Origin: Streptomyces rimosus
Lineage (GTDB): Bacteria; Actinomycetota; Actinomycetes; Streptomycetales; Streptomycetaceae
NCBI RefSeq assembly: GCF_008704655.1
Contig: NZ_CP023688.1
Location: forward strand, 6,454,001 to 6,518,000
DNA length: 64,000 bases
Reading direction: 5' to 3'
Position 1 is the stretch's first letter, and the number at the start of each line of letters is the position of its first letter. Made by a program: the position numbers and the translations under genes. The notes beneath the pieces are model-generated. The model was not told where the DNA came from, did no database searches, and saw only the letters and a list, made by a program, of their open reading frames with translations. Below, piece by piece: positions 34,471 to 43,504 of the stretch.

Positions 34471-35637
34471 TCAGCGCACCCGGTCGTAGCGGCCGAGCGC
34501 GATGTCGGCGAAGTTGCGCAGCGAGTCCGTGCCGGGCGCGAGATAGCCGGTGTGTCCCTCGGCCGTCCGCGCGGGCACCCGGCGGGCGCCGAACTCCGGG
34601 TCGGTCGGGTCCGTACCGTGGCCCAGGCCCAGGAACTCGACGTGCGGCAGGTTGCCGATCCAGTCGGAGGCGTCGCGGGCGGCCCACACCCGGGCGGTGG
34701 TGCGCAGCGCCGCAGCGCTGTCCGTCCGCATCCCGGGCGAGCCGAAGACGATCAGGTCGGAGATCCGTCCCCGCTCCAGGTCCGGTACGGCCAGGGCGCA
34801 GACCACCGATCCGTAGCTGTGGCACAGCAGGGCCGGGGCCGGTACGCCGACCGCGGCCAGCCCGTCCAGGAAGCGGGCCAGGCGCGGGGCGCCGGCCTCC
34901 GCGAGACGGCCGGTCGCGGCGTCCGGGCCGAGGCCGAGCGGGGTGGTGTAGCCGGTCCAGGCGATCGCGGCGGTACGGACGCCGGGCGCTTCGGCGGCCA
35001 TCCGGGCCCGCAGCGACTTGGCCATGCCGGACGGCGTGCCGTACGGGTCGCGCGCCCGGTCGGACGAGGACAGGTCGATGTCCGAGCCCGGCACGAACAC
35101 GGACGTACGCCGCGCCGTCGCCAGATCCCCGAACACCTCGGCCACCTGGCCCCTGCCCCTCGGGTCGAAGGCGAGGATCTGGCGGCCGGGGCGGAGCAGT
35201 TCGGCGTAGCGATCGGCCAGCCGGCGCGCTTCCTGGTGGTCCTGGAGCGTCCCGGCGGGGTCGGTGGCGCGGGCCAGCCGGCGCGCGCGTTCGGCCTTCA
35301 GCGCGAGGGCATTGGCCTGGTAGCGCAGGGCGAGCGGCGCGCCGTCGAGGTTGCCCACGGTCAGCGGATGACGGGCCGTCAGATCCTGGCGCTCGGCCTC
35401 CGTCAGCGAACGGAAGAACCGGGCGACCTCGGCCGGGGACGCGGTCGCCGGGTCGGGCAGCCGCTTGCCGACGGAGTGGTCCGCGCGCCAGGCCGCGGCG
35501 CCGGGCGCGGGCCCGGTGACTGCGTCCTGCGTGGAACCCGCCGCCCAGCCGCCGGTACCGCCGACGACCGCCGCCGCCAGTGCGACCGCGACGAGCGTGC
35601 GCCTACCGCGTTGTGTGGACCGGCGCGGCTTGGACAT
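34471..35637 (-). CDS. Secreted alpha/beta hydrolase, DUF1023 family (copy A)
   Basis: This 388-residue protein has an N-terminal signal or anchor segment (RRTLVAVALAAAVVGG), a helical middle and a DUF1023 alpha/beta hydrolase domain. The nucleophile elbow is CHSYGSVVC with Ser as nucleophile, and the late block HVEFLGLGHGTDPTDPEFG supplies the His region. It is clearly paralogous to the gene at 39216-40436 (shared GRQILAFDP, EVFGDL, CHSYGSVVC, SLRNFA). Actinobacterial DUF1023 proteins are exported hydrolases of unknown substrate. Confidence 0.85.
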   Translation of the reverse strand: MSKPRRSTQRGRRTLVAVALAAAVVGGTGGWAAGSTQDAVTGPAPGAAAWRADHSVGKRLPDPATASPAEVARFFRSLTEAERQDLTARHPLTVGNLDGAPLALRYQANALALKAERARRLARATDPAGTLQDHQEARRLADRYAELLRPGRQILAFDPRGRGQVAEVFGDLATARRTSVFVPGSDIDLSSSDRARDPYGTPSGMAKSLRARMAAEAPGVRTAAIAWTGYTTPLGLGPDAATGRLAEAGAPRLARFLDGLAAVGVPAPALLCHSYGSVVCALAVPDLERGRISDLIVFGSPGMRTDSAAALRTTARVWAARDASDWIGNLPHVEFLGLGHGTDPTDPEFGARRVPARTAEGHTGYLAPGTDSLRNFADIALGRYDRVR

Positions 35638-35852
35638 GGTGGGGTCTCCCTCTTCCGTTGGTGTGGCGGAGGGAAACGTAAGAAGCGGGTGGGTGACGGC
35701 ACGTCACACCGCGGAGCCAACTGTCCGCTGATACCGGGGTAGGGGGTCCGCGCCGCGCTCGTCCTCCAGCACGACCGGCCACCCCCAGGCCCCTTCGGGG
35801 GGTTAGCCCCACCCCGGCCGCGCCGACCGGGCCGGGGGAAGGGCTTTGGCCC

Positions 35853-36533
35853 TCAGTTCGCCCCCGGCGACACCAGCCCCGACTCGTAGGCGAAGATCAC
35901 CGCTTGCGCGCGGTCGCGCAGCTCCAGCTTGGCCAGCACCCGGCCGATGTGGGTCTTCACGGTCTGCTCGGCGAGCACCAGCGACTCGGCGATCTCCTGG
36001 TTCGACAGGCCGCGGGCGATCAGCTCCAGTACCTCTGTCTCACGCGGCGTCAGCCCGTTCAGGCGCAGCGCGGTGCGGTCCTTGCGGGGCGCGGGCCGCT
36101 GCCGGGCGAAGTCGGCGATCAGCCGCCGCGTCACGGACGGCGCGAGCAGCGCCTCACCCGCCGCCACCACCCGTACCGCCGAGATCAGATCGGCCGGCGG
36201 CGCGTCCTTGAGCAGGAACCCGGACGCCCCGGCGCGCAGCGCCTCGTACACGTAGTCGTCCACGTCGAAGGTGGTGAGCATCAGCACCTTCGGCCGGTGC
36301 ACCACGCCCGGCGGCGGGTCCAGCAGCTGCCGGGCCGCCTCCAGCCCGTCCATCTCCGGCATCCGGACGTCCATCAGCACCACGTCCGGGTGCGTACGGC
36401 GGCTCAGTTCGACGCCCTGCGCGCCGTCCGGCGCGTCGCCGACGACGTCGATGTCGCTCTGCGCGGCGAGCAGCGCGGCGAAGCCGGCGCGCACCATGGC
36501 CTGGTCGTCGACGATGATCACCCGAGTGGTCAT
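35853..36533 (-). CDS. NarL/LuxR-type response regulator
   Basis: This 226-residue protein has a receiver domain (VDDQAMVRAG, phospho-Asp in VVLMDVRMPEMDG, Lys in GFLLKDAP) and a LuxR helix-turn-helix (LTPRETEVLELIARGLSNQEI, one residue variation aside typical). It overlaps the kinase stop by 4 bp and is its partner. A 215-bp gap with small hairpins separates it from the DUF1023 gene downstream. Confidence 0.92.
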   Translation of the reverse strand: MTTRVIIVDDQAMVRAGFAALLAAQSDIDVVGDAPDGAQGVELSRRTHPDVVLMDVRMPEMDGLEAARQLLDPPPGVVHRPKVLMLTTFDVDDYVYEALRAGASGFLLKDAPPADLISAVRVVAAGEALLAPSVTRRLIADFARQRPAPRKDRTALRLNGLTPRETEVLELIARGLSNQEIAESLVLAEQTVKTHIGRVLAKLELRDRAQAVIFAYESGLVSPGAN

Positions 36534-37873
36534 GCGGGGTTATGGTCCTTTGCTGTTATGGGGAGTTGGGCGGCTACACGAAAGCCGCCGTCGGGCAGGG
36601 GCCCGGTGTCCAGGGTGCCGTCCACCAGGCGTACGCGCTCGCGCATGCCGACCAGGCCGTGGCCCGTACCGGAGGTCTCCAGCGGCTTGGCGGGGCGCGG
36701 CGGGGCGCTGTTGACGACCAGGACCGTCAGCAGGCCGCCCTCCTCGTCCACCGTGACCGACACGCGGGTGTGCGCGCCCGGCGCGTGCCGTACGACGTTG
36801 GCCAGCGCCTCCTGCACGATGCGGTAGGCCGACAGGTCCACCGCGGACGCCAGGGCCACCGGCCCGTCGGGCAGCGTCAGCTCGACCGGGACCCCGGCCC
36901 GCACCGTCCCCTCGACCAGCTTCGCCACCTGCGCGAGACCGGGCTGCGGTGCCTTCTCCGGGCCGCCGTGCCGCTCCGTCTCCTCGCTGCGCAGCACGCC
37001 CAGCAGCCGCCGCATCTCGGCCAGCGACTCCCGCGCGGTGGCCGCGATCGTGCTGAACTCCTCCTGCGCGGCCTGCGGTATGCCGCTGATGCGGTACGGC
37101 GCGCTGTCCGCCTGGACCGTGATCACCGACATGTGGTGGGCCACGACATCGTGCAGCTCGCGCGCGATACGGGTGCGCTCCTCCAGCAGCGTGCGCATGG
37201 CGCGCTCCGCCTCGCTGATGTTCTCCTGCTCGATCAGCTTGCGCTGCGCGGCCCCGCGCTCCCGGAGCGCGGCGCCCACCAGCAGCACGACGCCGGAGAG
37301 GGTGAACATCAGCACCCAGGTGCCGTCGCCGTGGTTCGGCCGGACCATCTCGAAGAAGACGCTCACCGCGCCGGTCGCGCCCCAGACGGCCATCAGCGTG
37401 CGGCGGCGCTCGCGCAGCGAGAGCGCCAGCATCAGGACCAGGTAGCCGACGATGACGGTGGGGGGCCAGGGCCAGACGTGGTCGTCGGTACTCGGCAGGA
37501 ACCCCAGCACGATGCCACCGGCGACATCCGCCGGGAAGATCACCCACCACGCCTGGAGCGGCCGGGCCACCGCCAGTAGCAGCGGCACCGTCTGGGCGAT
37601 GGCCAGCGTGCCGGCCGGGCCGCCGCTGAGCCCGTAATCGTTCATGAGCACGTTCACGGTCGTGGGCAGCAGCGAGACCATGAAGGCGAAGACGACCACG
37701 TACGGCAGCAGGCGCAGCCAGCGGTTCTGCACCTGGCCGAAGAGCGGGACACCGGGCCCGGTCGGCGTCCCGAGGTCTTCGGCGAGGGTGCGCAACGCCT
37801 GCCGCCCGGCCCGCCGGAGGCGGGGGCGGAGATCGCGGAGGCCGTCCGTGCGGCGCGGTGGTGTGGTCTTCAT
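36530..37873 (-). CDS. NarL-type sensor histidine kinase
   Basis: This 447-residue kinase has 4-6 transmembrane helices in residues ~45-225, a HisKA_3 dimerisation box RIARELHDVVAHHMSVI with the phospho-His, and a short HATPase domain (YRIVQEALANVVRHAPGA, GHGLVGMRERV). It has no extracellular sensor domain, so it resembles cell-envelope stress kinases. ATG 37873 begins MKTTPPRR; TACGCT on that strand ends 9 nt upstream. Repeats at 37911-38011 lie just upstream of its promoter. Confidence 0.92.
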   Translation of the reverse strand: MKTTPPRRTDGLRDLRPRLRRAGRQALRTLAEDLGTPTGPGVPLFGQVQNRWLRLLPYVVVFAFMVSLLPTTVNVLMNDYGLSGGPAGTLAIAQTVPLLLAVARPLQAWWVIFPADVAGGIVLGFLPSTDDHVWPWPPTVIVGYLVLMLALSLRERRRTLMAVWGATGAVSVFFEMVRPNHGDGTWVLMFTLSGVVLLVGAALRERGAAQRKLIEQENISEAERAMRTLLEERTRIARELHDVVAHHMSVITVQADSAPYRISGIPQAAQEEFSTIAATARESLAEMRRLLGVLRSEETERHGGPEKAPQPGLAQVAKLVEGTVRAGVPVELTLPDGPVALASAVDLSAYRIVQEALANVVRHAPGAHTRVSVTVDEEGGLLTVLVVNSAPPRPAKPLETSGTGHGLVGMRERVRLVDGTLDTGPLPDGGFRVAAQLPITAKDHNPA

Positions 37874-37910
37874 GACCTGGTCAGCGTAAGCGGCGTCCGG
37901 GCGCCGCGGC

Positions 37911-38011
37911 GTCATACCGGGGTGGGCTGCTGCCGTCATACCGCGGTACGGGGGCGGTGGCGTCGTACCGCGGTACCGGGACGACTCGGTACCCCGGTAC
38001 GGGCGCGACGC
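37911..38011. repeat. Four tandem ~25-bp repeats with TACCGCGGTA palindromes
   Basis: Units begin at 37911, 37935, 37962 and 37987. The core is TACCGCGGTAC in copies 2 and 3, TACCGGGGTG in copy 1 and TACCCCGGTAC in copy 4, at 24-27-bp spacing (about 2.5 helical turns). They lie directly upstream of the histidine kinase promoter. Operator sites for the local response regulator are one reading. Confidence 0.6.
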
Positions 38012-38031
38012 GTGGCGCCCGATGCCACGCG
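38009..38031 (-). terminator. Hairpin after the DUF4429 gene
   Basis: CGCGTGGC and GCCACGCG form an 8-bp perfect stem with a 7-nt loop 23 bp past the DUF4429 stop codon. Confidence 0.5.
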
Positions 38032-38053
38032 ACGCTCCCCACCGCTGCTTCGG

Positions 38054-38950
38054 CTACAACTCCGCCAGCAGCTCGGCCTTCTTCGACGTGAACTCGGCGT
38101 CCGTCAGAAGACCCGCCGTGTGCAGCTCGCCCAGCTGCCGTATCCGGTCCGCGATGTCGGCCGGATCCCGCCGCGTATCGTCGCGGGGCCGCACCGCCCG
38201 GCGCGGCGCCGCGTCCCCGTCGGAACCGGCGGCCCGTACGGCCTGGAGCACCGCGGCGGCGAACGGCAGCGATTCGTGCACCGGCCCGTACCCGAGCCCG
38301 AACACCACCGAGGCCGGGTCCTGGTCCGCCTCGCCGGGCCGCCGGCCCTCCGCGCCCTTCTCCACCAGCCGCAGGTATCCGTTGCCCGACAGCACCCCGG
38401 CGCCGCCCTCCGGCGAGCGCCACTCCACCCCGGCCAGCCCGTCGACCGGGAAGCTCTGGTCGCCGCACTTCCACTTGGCCGACGAGGCCCCCGTCCAGAA
38501 CCAGCGGAACGCGACCGCGCTGCCGTCGAACGACGCCTTGCCGTCGTACGCCTTGAAGGTCAGCGGCGGTTCCGGCGCGGTGACCAGGTGCTTCTCGGCG
38601 GGCCGCGCGGCGTCGGGCCCGAGCGCGCCGCGCAGCTCGTCCCGGTAGTACTCGGCGAGGACCTCGCGCTCGGCGGGCAGCACCAGGCGGTAGGGGTCGA
38701 GGTCCTCCTTGAGCTGGCCGGCCGCGGCCTCCAGCAGCGGGTCGGCGCCCGGCCGGGGCACCGCGCGCAGCACGACCGTGCCGCGCCTGCCCGGCGTCAG
38801 CTCGACGGACTTCAGCGCCTCGTACGGGACGCGCCGCTCGCCGAGCGCCTGGAAGAGCTTCGGCCTGCGGATCCCCCGTTCGAAGCGGATGAGCACGGAG
38901 TCCGTGTCGAACTCCCAGACGGCGTGAAAACCGGCCAGCACATCACCCAT
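38054..38950 (-). CDS. DUF4429 protein with C-terminal SHOCT motif
   Basis: This 298-residue soluble protein has two tandem DUF4429-like beta modules (WEFDTDSVLIRFERG and AYDGKASFDGSAVAFRW) and ends in a SHOCT helix pair (IRQLGELHTAGLLTDAEFTS...KAELLAEL). SHOCT motifs are found on proteins linked to membranes or oligomerisation, but no precise function is known. ATG 38950 has TACGAT ending 7 nt upstream and no ribosome site, so a leaderless message is likely. Confidence 0.82.
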   Translation of the reverse strand: MGDVLAGFHAVWEFDTDSVLIRFERGIRRPKLFQALGERRVPYEALKSVELTPGRRGTVVLRAVPRPGADPLLEAAAGQLKEDLDPYRLVLPAEREVLAEYYRDELRGALGPDAARPAEKHLVTAPEPPLTFKAYDGKASFDGSAVAFRWFWTGASSAKWKCGDQSFPVDGLAGVEWRSPEGGAGVLSGNGYLRLVEKGAEGRRPGEADQDPASVVFGLGYGPVHESLPFAAAVLQAVRAAGSDGDAAPRRAVRPRDDTRRDPADIADRIRQLGELHTAGLLTDAEFTSKKAELLAEL

Positions 38951-39187
38951 GCGGCTCATCGTAAGCGGCGGTCGCCCGCCCGTCCCCCTTCCGGACATCA
39001 TGCGCTACGCGCGTCAAGCCGCTTTTGCCCCATGCCGCCCGCGAGCCCGGTGTGTCCGGAGCGCGCGACCCGTGACTCCGGTATCCGGCGCGGGCATCGG
39101 GTCCGGCGGCACGGCCGGGGAGTGACCCGCGCGCGGCCGGTGCGCCCGGCCCGCCGCGCGCCCGCCTCCCGGCCAGGGCGTTCCCTT

Positions 39188-39206
39188 CCCGGAGCCCGCC
39201 TCCGGG
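39188..39206 (-). terminator. Hairpin after DUF1023 copy B
   Basis: CCCGGAG and CTCCGGG form a 7-bp stem with a 5-nt loop about 10 bp past the stop codon. The rest of the 39002-39215 gap shows no gene. Confidence 0.45.
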
Positions 39207-39215
39207 CGCCGCGGC

Positions 39216-40436
39216 TCAGGCGAGGTCGGCCGAGCAGTCCCGGTCCTGCGGGGCGCAGTCCACCGAGGCGACCGCGCCCACCCCGATCATCGCGAAGTTG
39301 CGCAGGCTCTGTGTGCCGGGCTCGAAGTACCCGGCGTGTCCCTCGGCGCCGCGGGCCGACAGCACCCGCGAGCCGAAGGCCGGGGTGACCGGGTCGGCGC
39401 CGTGGCCGAGCCCGCCGACCTCCATGTACGGCACGTCCTGAATCCAGTCGTCGGCGTCCCGCATGGCCCAGACCCGGGCGTGCGTACCGAGCCCGGTGAC
39501 GGTCTCCGACCGCATGCCGGGGCTGCCCGCCACCGCGATGTCGGTCACGGAGGACGGCAGCCGGCTGGCCGCGACGCCGCACACCACGGAGCCGTAGCTG
39601 TGGCACATCAGCGATACGGAGGCGCTCTTCGGCAGCGCCCGGACCAGGGCGTTCAGCCGCAGCGCGCCCTGCGCGGCGAGCTGCCCGGTGGCGGCCTCGA
39701 CCCCGAGCCCGGCAGGTGCGGTGTAGTCGGCCCAGGCGATCACCGCCGTACGGGCGTCGGCGCGGGCGGCGCGCTGCGCGTCGTAGAGCGACTTGGCCAT
39801 GCCGGCGGGCGCGCTCGTGGCGCGCGCTGTGCGCTCGAAGGTGGCCAGGTTGGTGTCCACGCCGGGCACCACCACGGAGACGCGGCGGGCATGCCCCAGG
39901 TCACCGAAGACCTCGGCGGCCCGGCCGCCGCCGGCCGGGTCGAAGGCGAGGATCTGCCGCCCCGCGGTGCCCATGGACTCGAAGCGGTGCATCAGCCGGC
40001 CCGCGTCCTGGCGGCCCACCGGCGTCAGCCGCTGATCGTGCATCCGTTTCCGCGCCGCGTCGCCGGCCTGCCGCAACGCCTTCTTGTTGGCCCGATAACG
40101 CAGGTCCACGGGGGCGCCGCCCATGTTGCCGACCACCAGCGGGAAGCGGTCGGCGAGCGCGGCCCGGTCGGCGCGGCCGAGCGAGCCGAAGAAGGCCGCG
40201 AGCGCGCCGGGCGCCGAGCCGGCGTCCGGCAAACGGTGCCCCCGGAAGGAGGCGTGGTCCCAGGCGGCCCGCGCGGTGGCCAGCGGATCGGCGTCGTCCT
40301 TGCTGCCTCTGACGGCCGTCCAGCCGGTCATCGCGAGCATCACGAACACCACCACCAGGGCGAGCGCCGCACGCCAGGCGGTGGACTGCAGGAAACCGAA
40401 GGAGGGAGCACCGAGCCCCGAGAACGAAGAAGTCAC
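39216..40436 (-). CDS. Secreted alpha/beta hydrolase, DUF1023 family (copy B)
   Basis: This 406-residue paralogue of the protein at 34471-35637 has an N-terminal anchor (ALALVVVFVMLAMTG) and shares RYRANK, GRQILAFDP, AEVFGDLGHAR, CHSYGSVVCG and GTQSLRNFA. The C-terminus adds a two-Cys tail (DCAPQDRDCSADLA) absent from copy A. GTG 40436 is chosen because TAGGGT ends 8 nt upstream; longer in-frame starts overlap that promoter-like box. Substrate unknown. Confidence 0.83.
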   Translation of the reverse strand: MTSSFSGLGAPSFGFLQSTAWRAALALVVVFVMLAMTGWTAVRGSKDDADPLATARAAWDHASFRGHRLPDAGSAPGALAAFFGSLGRADRAALADRFPLVVGNMGGAPVDLRYRANKKALRQAGDAARKRMHDQRLTPVGRQDAGRLMHRFESMGTAGRQILAFDPAGGGRAAEVFGDLGHARRVSVVVPGVDTNLATFERTARATSAPAGMAKSLYDAQRAARADARTAVIAWADYTAPAGLGVEAATGQLAAQGALRLNALVRALPKSASVSLMCHSYGSVVCGVAASRLPSSVTDIAVAGSPGMRSETVTGLGTHARVWAMRDADDWIQDVPYMEVGGLGHGADPVTPAFGSRVLSARGAEGHAGYFEPGTQSLRNFAMIGVGAVASVDCAPQDRDCSADLA

Positions 40437-40679
40437 CGCGGGCCACCCTAGGAGACGGGGCGGGGCGCCCGCTCGGCCCGTGAGGGATATCACGTTTCGA
40501 CCTGCGCATTTGGCGCCACAACGGACACGCCGTGCGGCGGTTCGGCGCTCAGACGTGCAGAAACGTTCTCAGGTAGGTGGTCGGGTGGGGCGGCGGGTCG
40601 GGGTGCTGCGGCTGGGTGTGTGGCGGGGGTACGGGCGGACCGCCGCGGCCGTCGGCTCACTGGCCGTGTCGTTCGCCGC

Positions 40680-41438
40680 CTACCGGCCCCGCCACTCACC
40701 GCTCACGGCCGGAACGATCTGCGCGAGGTACTCCTCCGTGATCTCGCGGATCGACTCCACGCTCACGTCCTCGCCCTCGCCCCACACCTTCCCGGCGACC
40801 CGCATCACCCCGCTGAACGCCGCCACGACCACCCGCGGGCGCGGGTCCGTCATCACGTCCACGCCCTCGCGCCGGGCGATGAGGCGGGCGATCTGCTCCT
40901 CCAGGATCGCGTAGCGGCGCCAGTGCGCGGAGACCAGCGCGGGCGTCGACTCGATCATCTGATAGGTGCGCATGTGCAGTTCCAGCGGAATCACCGACTG
41001 GATCGCGCCGCCGATGTCGTCCCACGAGGACATCACGGCGTTGTGCAGCGCCTCCAAAGGCGCCTCACCTTCCGGCCGCCGCTCCAGTTCCTCGGCGAAG
41101 CGCGCCTCCACCATCTCGTGGACGGCGAAGACGACCTCCTCCTTGCTCGCGAAGTAGCGGAAGAACGTGCGCTGCGAGACGTCGACGGCCTCGGCGATCT
41201 CGTCGATCGTCGTCTCTTCGTAGCCGTGCGCCGTGAACAGTTCGAGGGCGGAGCGGATCAGCGCGTCACGGGTGCGCTGCTTCTTGCGCTCGCGCAGGCC
41301 GCCGGAGGGGGCGGGAGCGGGCCGCGCCGGGCGCTCGGTGGCCGGGCCGGCGCCCGCCGAAGGAGTCGTGTTCCTGTCGCCCGGACCGGGTGACCAGGCG
41401 GTTTCAGGTCGTGTCACCTGCGGCGTGGAGGGTGCCAT
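40680..41438 (-). CDS. TetR-family repressor of the adjacent MFS pump
   Basis: This 252-residue protein has a disordered Pro/Ala-rich N-terminus (about 45 residues), a TetR helix-turn-helix (DALIRSALELFTAHGYEETT, VDVSQRTFFRYFASKEEV) and a TetR_C domain. It is divergent from the MFS exporter at 41553 with strong palindromes between. The start is uncertain: ATG 41438 follows AGG too closely, and a shorter form is possible. Confidence 0.85.
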   Translation of the reverse strand: MAPSTPQVTRPETAWSPGPGDRNTTPSAGAGPATERPARPAPAPSGGLRERKKQRTRDALIRSALELFTAHGYEETTIDEIAEAVDVSQRTFFRYFASKEEVVFAVHEMVEARFAEELERRPEGEAPLEALHNAVMSSWDDIGGAIQSVIPLELHMRTYQMIESTPALVSAHWRRYAILEEQIARLIARREGVDVMTDPRPRVVVAAFSGVMRVAGKVWGEGEDVSVESIREITEEYLAQIVPAVSGEWRGR

Positions 41439-41490
41439 CCTGCGCCGCCTTTCTCGTTGTTGCCGCTGCTCAGAATACCTGTGAGCTAGA

Positions 41491-41546
41491 TGACAGTTAC
41501 CGACTCATGAATTGCTTTGTCAACTGTCAGTGGCTGACATTAGCCT
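41491..41546 (+). promoter_or_regulatory. Leaderless MFS promoter carrying TetR operators
   Basis: TTGTCA (41517-41522), an 18-nt spacer and TAGCCT (41541-41546) form a good promoter ending 6 nt before ATG 41553. The spacer contains TGTCAG-TGG-CTGACA (41525-41539), a perfect palindrome. TGACAGTT at 41491-41498 is an exact inverse of AACTGTCA at 41522-41529. Occupancy by the TetR dimer would block RNA polymerase. Confidence 0.75.
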
Positions 41547-41552
41547 CGAAGA

Positions 41553-43157
41553 ATGAGCTCTCAGACCCCGGTTGCCCAAGCCGCACCGGACCTTTCCGTA
41601 CCGGAGCCTCGCAAGGGACTCCGGGGCCATCCGTGGCTGACCCTGTTCTCCGTCGCGATCGGCGTGATGATGGTGGCCCTCGACGGGACCATCGTCGCCA
41701 TCGCCAATCCGGCCATCCAGGCGGACCTGAAGGCGTCCCTCGCCGACGTCCAGTGGATCACCAACGGCTATCTGCTGGCCCTCGCCGTCTCGCTGATCAC
41801 AGCCGGCAAGCTCGGTGACCGCTTCGGCCACCGGCAGACGTTCCTCATAGGCGTGGTGGGCTTCGCGCTCGCCTCCGGAGCCATCGGTCTGTCCAGCGAG
41901 GTTTCGCTGGTCATCACCTTCCGCGTGCTCCAGGGCATCTTCGGCGCGCTCCTGATGCCCGCCGCCCTCGGACTGCTGCGCGCCTCCTTCCCGGCCGAGA
42001 AGCTCAACATGGCCATCGGCATCTGGGGCATGGTCATCGGCGCCTCCACCGCCGGCGGCCCGATCGTCGGCGGCCTGCTCGTCGAGCACGTCAGCTGGCA
42101 GTCGGTGTTCTTCATCAACGTGCCGGTCGGTGTGCTCGCCCTGGTCCTGGGCCTGGTCATCCTCAAGGACCACCGCGCCCAGAACGCCCCGCGCTCCTTC
42201 GACATCCCCGGCATCGTGCTGCTCTCGGGCGCCATGTTCTGCCTCATCTGGGCCCTGATCAAGGCCGGTGAGTGGGGCTGGGGCGACGCGAAGACGCTGG
42301 GCTTCCTCGCCGCCGCTGTCGTCGTCTTCGCCGCCTTCGCGATCCTGGAGACCAAGGTCCGCGAGCCGCTGATCCCGCTGCGGATGTTCCGTTCCGTGCC
42401 GCTGACGGCCGGTACGATCCTGATGGTCCTGATGGCCTTCGGCTTCATGGGCGGCCTCTTCTTCGTCACCTTCTACCTGCAGAACGTGCACGGCCTGAGC
42501 CCGGTCGACAGCGGCCTGCACCTGCTGCCGCTCACCGCGATGATGATCGTCGGCTCGCCCGCCGCGGGCGCGCTGATCACCAAGTTCGGCCCCCGTATCC
42601 CGCTCGTCGGCGGCATGGTCTGCACCGCCGTCGCCATGTTCGGCATGACGACGCTGACCACCGGTACCGGCACGCTGGCCATGTCCGTGTGGTTCGCGCT
42701 GCTCGGCCTGGGCCTGGCGCCGGTCATGGTCGGCGCCACCGAGGTCATCGTCGGCAACGCGCCGCTGGAGCTCTCCGGCGTGGCGGGCGGCCTCCAGCAG
42801 GCCGCCATGCAGGTCGGCGGCAGCCTCGGTACGGCCGTGCTCGGCGCCGTGATGTCCAGCAAGGTCAGCTCGGACTTCGCGGGCAACTGGACCAAGGCGG
42901 GCCTGCCGGGCGCTCCGGACCCGGCCCTGAAGGCCGCCGCCGAGGTCGGCGCGGTGCCGCCGCAGGTGGCCCAGGCCCCGGGCATGACGCCGCAGATCGT
43001 CGACCGGATCGGCACCGCGGTGCACGACACGTTCGTCTCCGGTATGGGCCTGGCCTTCACCGTCGCCTGCGTCGTGTCGGTCGTCGCGGCCGTCGTCGCG
43101 CTGTTCACCAAGCGCGGCGCGAACGCGGAGGCGGGCGCGGGCGTCGGACATATCTGA
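41553..43157 (+). CDS. MFS drug exporter, DHA2 (EmrB/QacA) family
   Basis: This 534-residue, 14-helix transporter has helix-1 motif MMVALDGTIVAIANPAI (the D of motif D1), loop motif GKLGDRFGHRQ and motif C GMVIGASTAGGPIVGGLL. It is proton-driven multidrug efflux by family. ATG 41553 follows a leaderless promoter under TetR control, and a strong terminator follows. It is the second TetR-type/MFS pair in the window (compare 2084-4880). Confidence 0.92.
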   Translation: MSSQTPVAQAAPDLSVPEPRKGLRGHPWLTLFSVAIGVMMVALDGTIVAIANPAIQADLKASLADVQWITNGYLLALAVSLITAGKLGDRFGHRQTFLIGVVGFALASGAIGLSSEVSLVITFRVLQGIFGALLMPAALGLLRASFPAEKLNMAIGIWGMVIGASTAGGPIVGGLLVEHVSWQSVFFINVPVGVLALVLGLVILKDHRAQNAPRSFDIPGIVLLSGAMFCLIWALIKAGEWGWGDAKTLGFLAAAVVVFAAFAILETKVREPLIPLRMFRSVPLTAGTILMVLMAFGFMGGLFFVTFYLQNVHGLSPVDSGLHLLPLTAMMIVGSPAAGALITKFGPRIPLVGGMVCTAVAMFGMTTLTTGTGTLAMSVWFALLGLGLAPVMVGATEVIVGNAPLELSGVAGGLQQAAMQVGGSLGTAVLGAVMSSKVSSDFAGNWTKAGLPGAPDPALKAAAEVGAVPPQVAQAPGMTPQIVDRIGTAVHDTFVSGMGLAFTVACVVSVVAAVVALFTKRGANAEAGAGVGHI

Positions 43158-43186
43158 CCGACCGCCGGACAACCGGGTCGCGTTGA

Positions 43187-43234
43187 CGCGCGGCCGGCCG
43201 GGGCTCTCCGCCCGGGCCGGCCGCGCGTTTCGTT
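43187..43234 (+). terminator. Strong terminator after the MFS gene
   Basis: CGCGCGGCCGGCC pairs perfectly with GGCCGGCCGCGCG (13 bp, 15-nt loop) and is followed by TTTCGTTT, an unusually U-rich end for this genome. Confidence 0.85.
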
Positions 43235-43504
43235 TCTCCACAGGCGCGCGGTCGCTCGTACGGGGCTGAGGTTCTCCGCACCCGTGCGTACGCTGACCGG
43301 GCCTTATGCCCGCGAGCCGCGTCAACCAGAGGCCGTGCGCGCCCCGTTGAACGCCCGGCGGCAGCGCATCGCCTGTCCGGGTGGACCGATCCGTGCGGGC
43401 CTGGCGCCCGCCCCAGCACCCCGCCAAGCTCGGATCACCGACCCCGCGGCGGCCAACCGCCCGCCGCGGCACACCACTTCGTACTCCACGGGGGAGTGAT
43501 CCAC

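Noticed and set aside
37881..38474. Minus-strand frame with PRYD repeats over the 25-bp repeat array
   Set aside because: It overlaps the DUF4429 gene in another frame and its repeats simply mirror the DNA repeats. No ribosome site.
40680..43157. Antibiotic biosynthetic cluster around the TetR/MFS pair
   Set aside because: No polyketide, peptide-synthetase or other assembly genes accompany either efflux pair, and the lone O-methyltransferase is 18 kb away.
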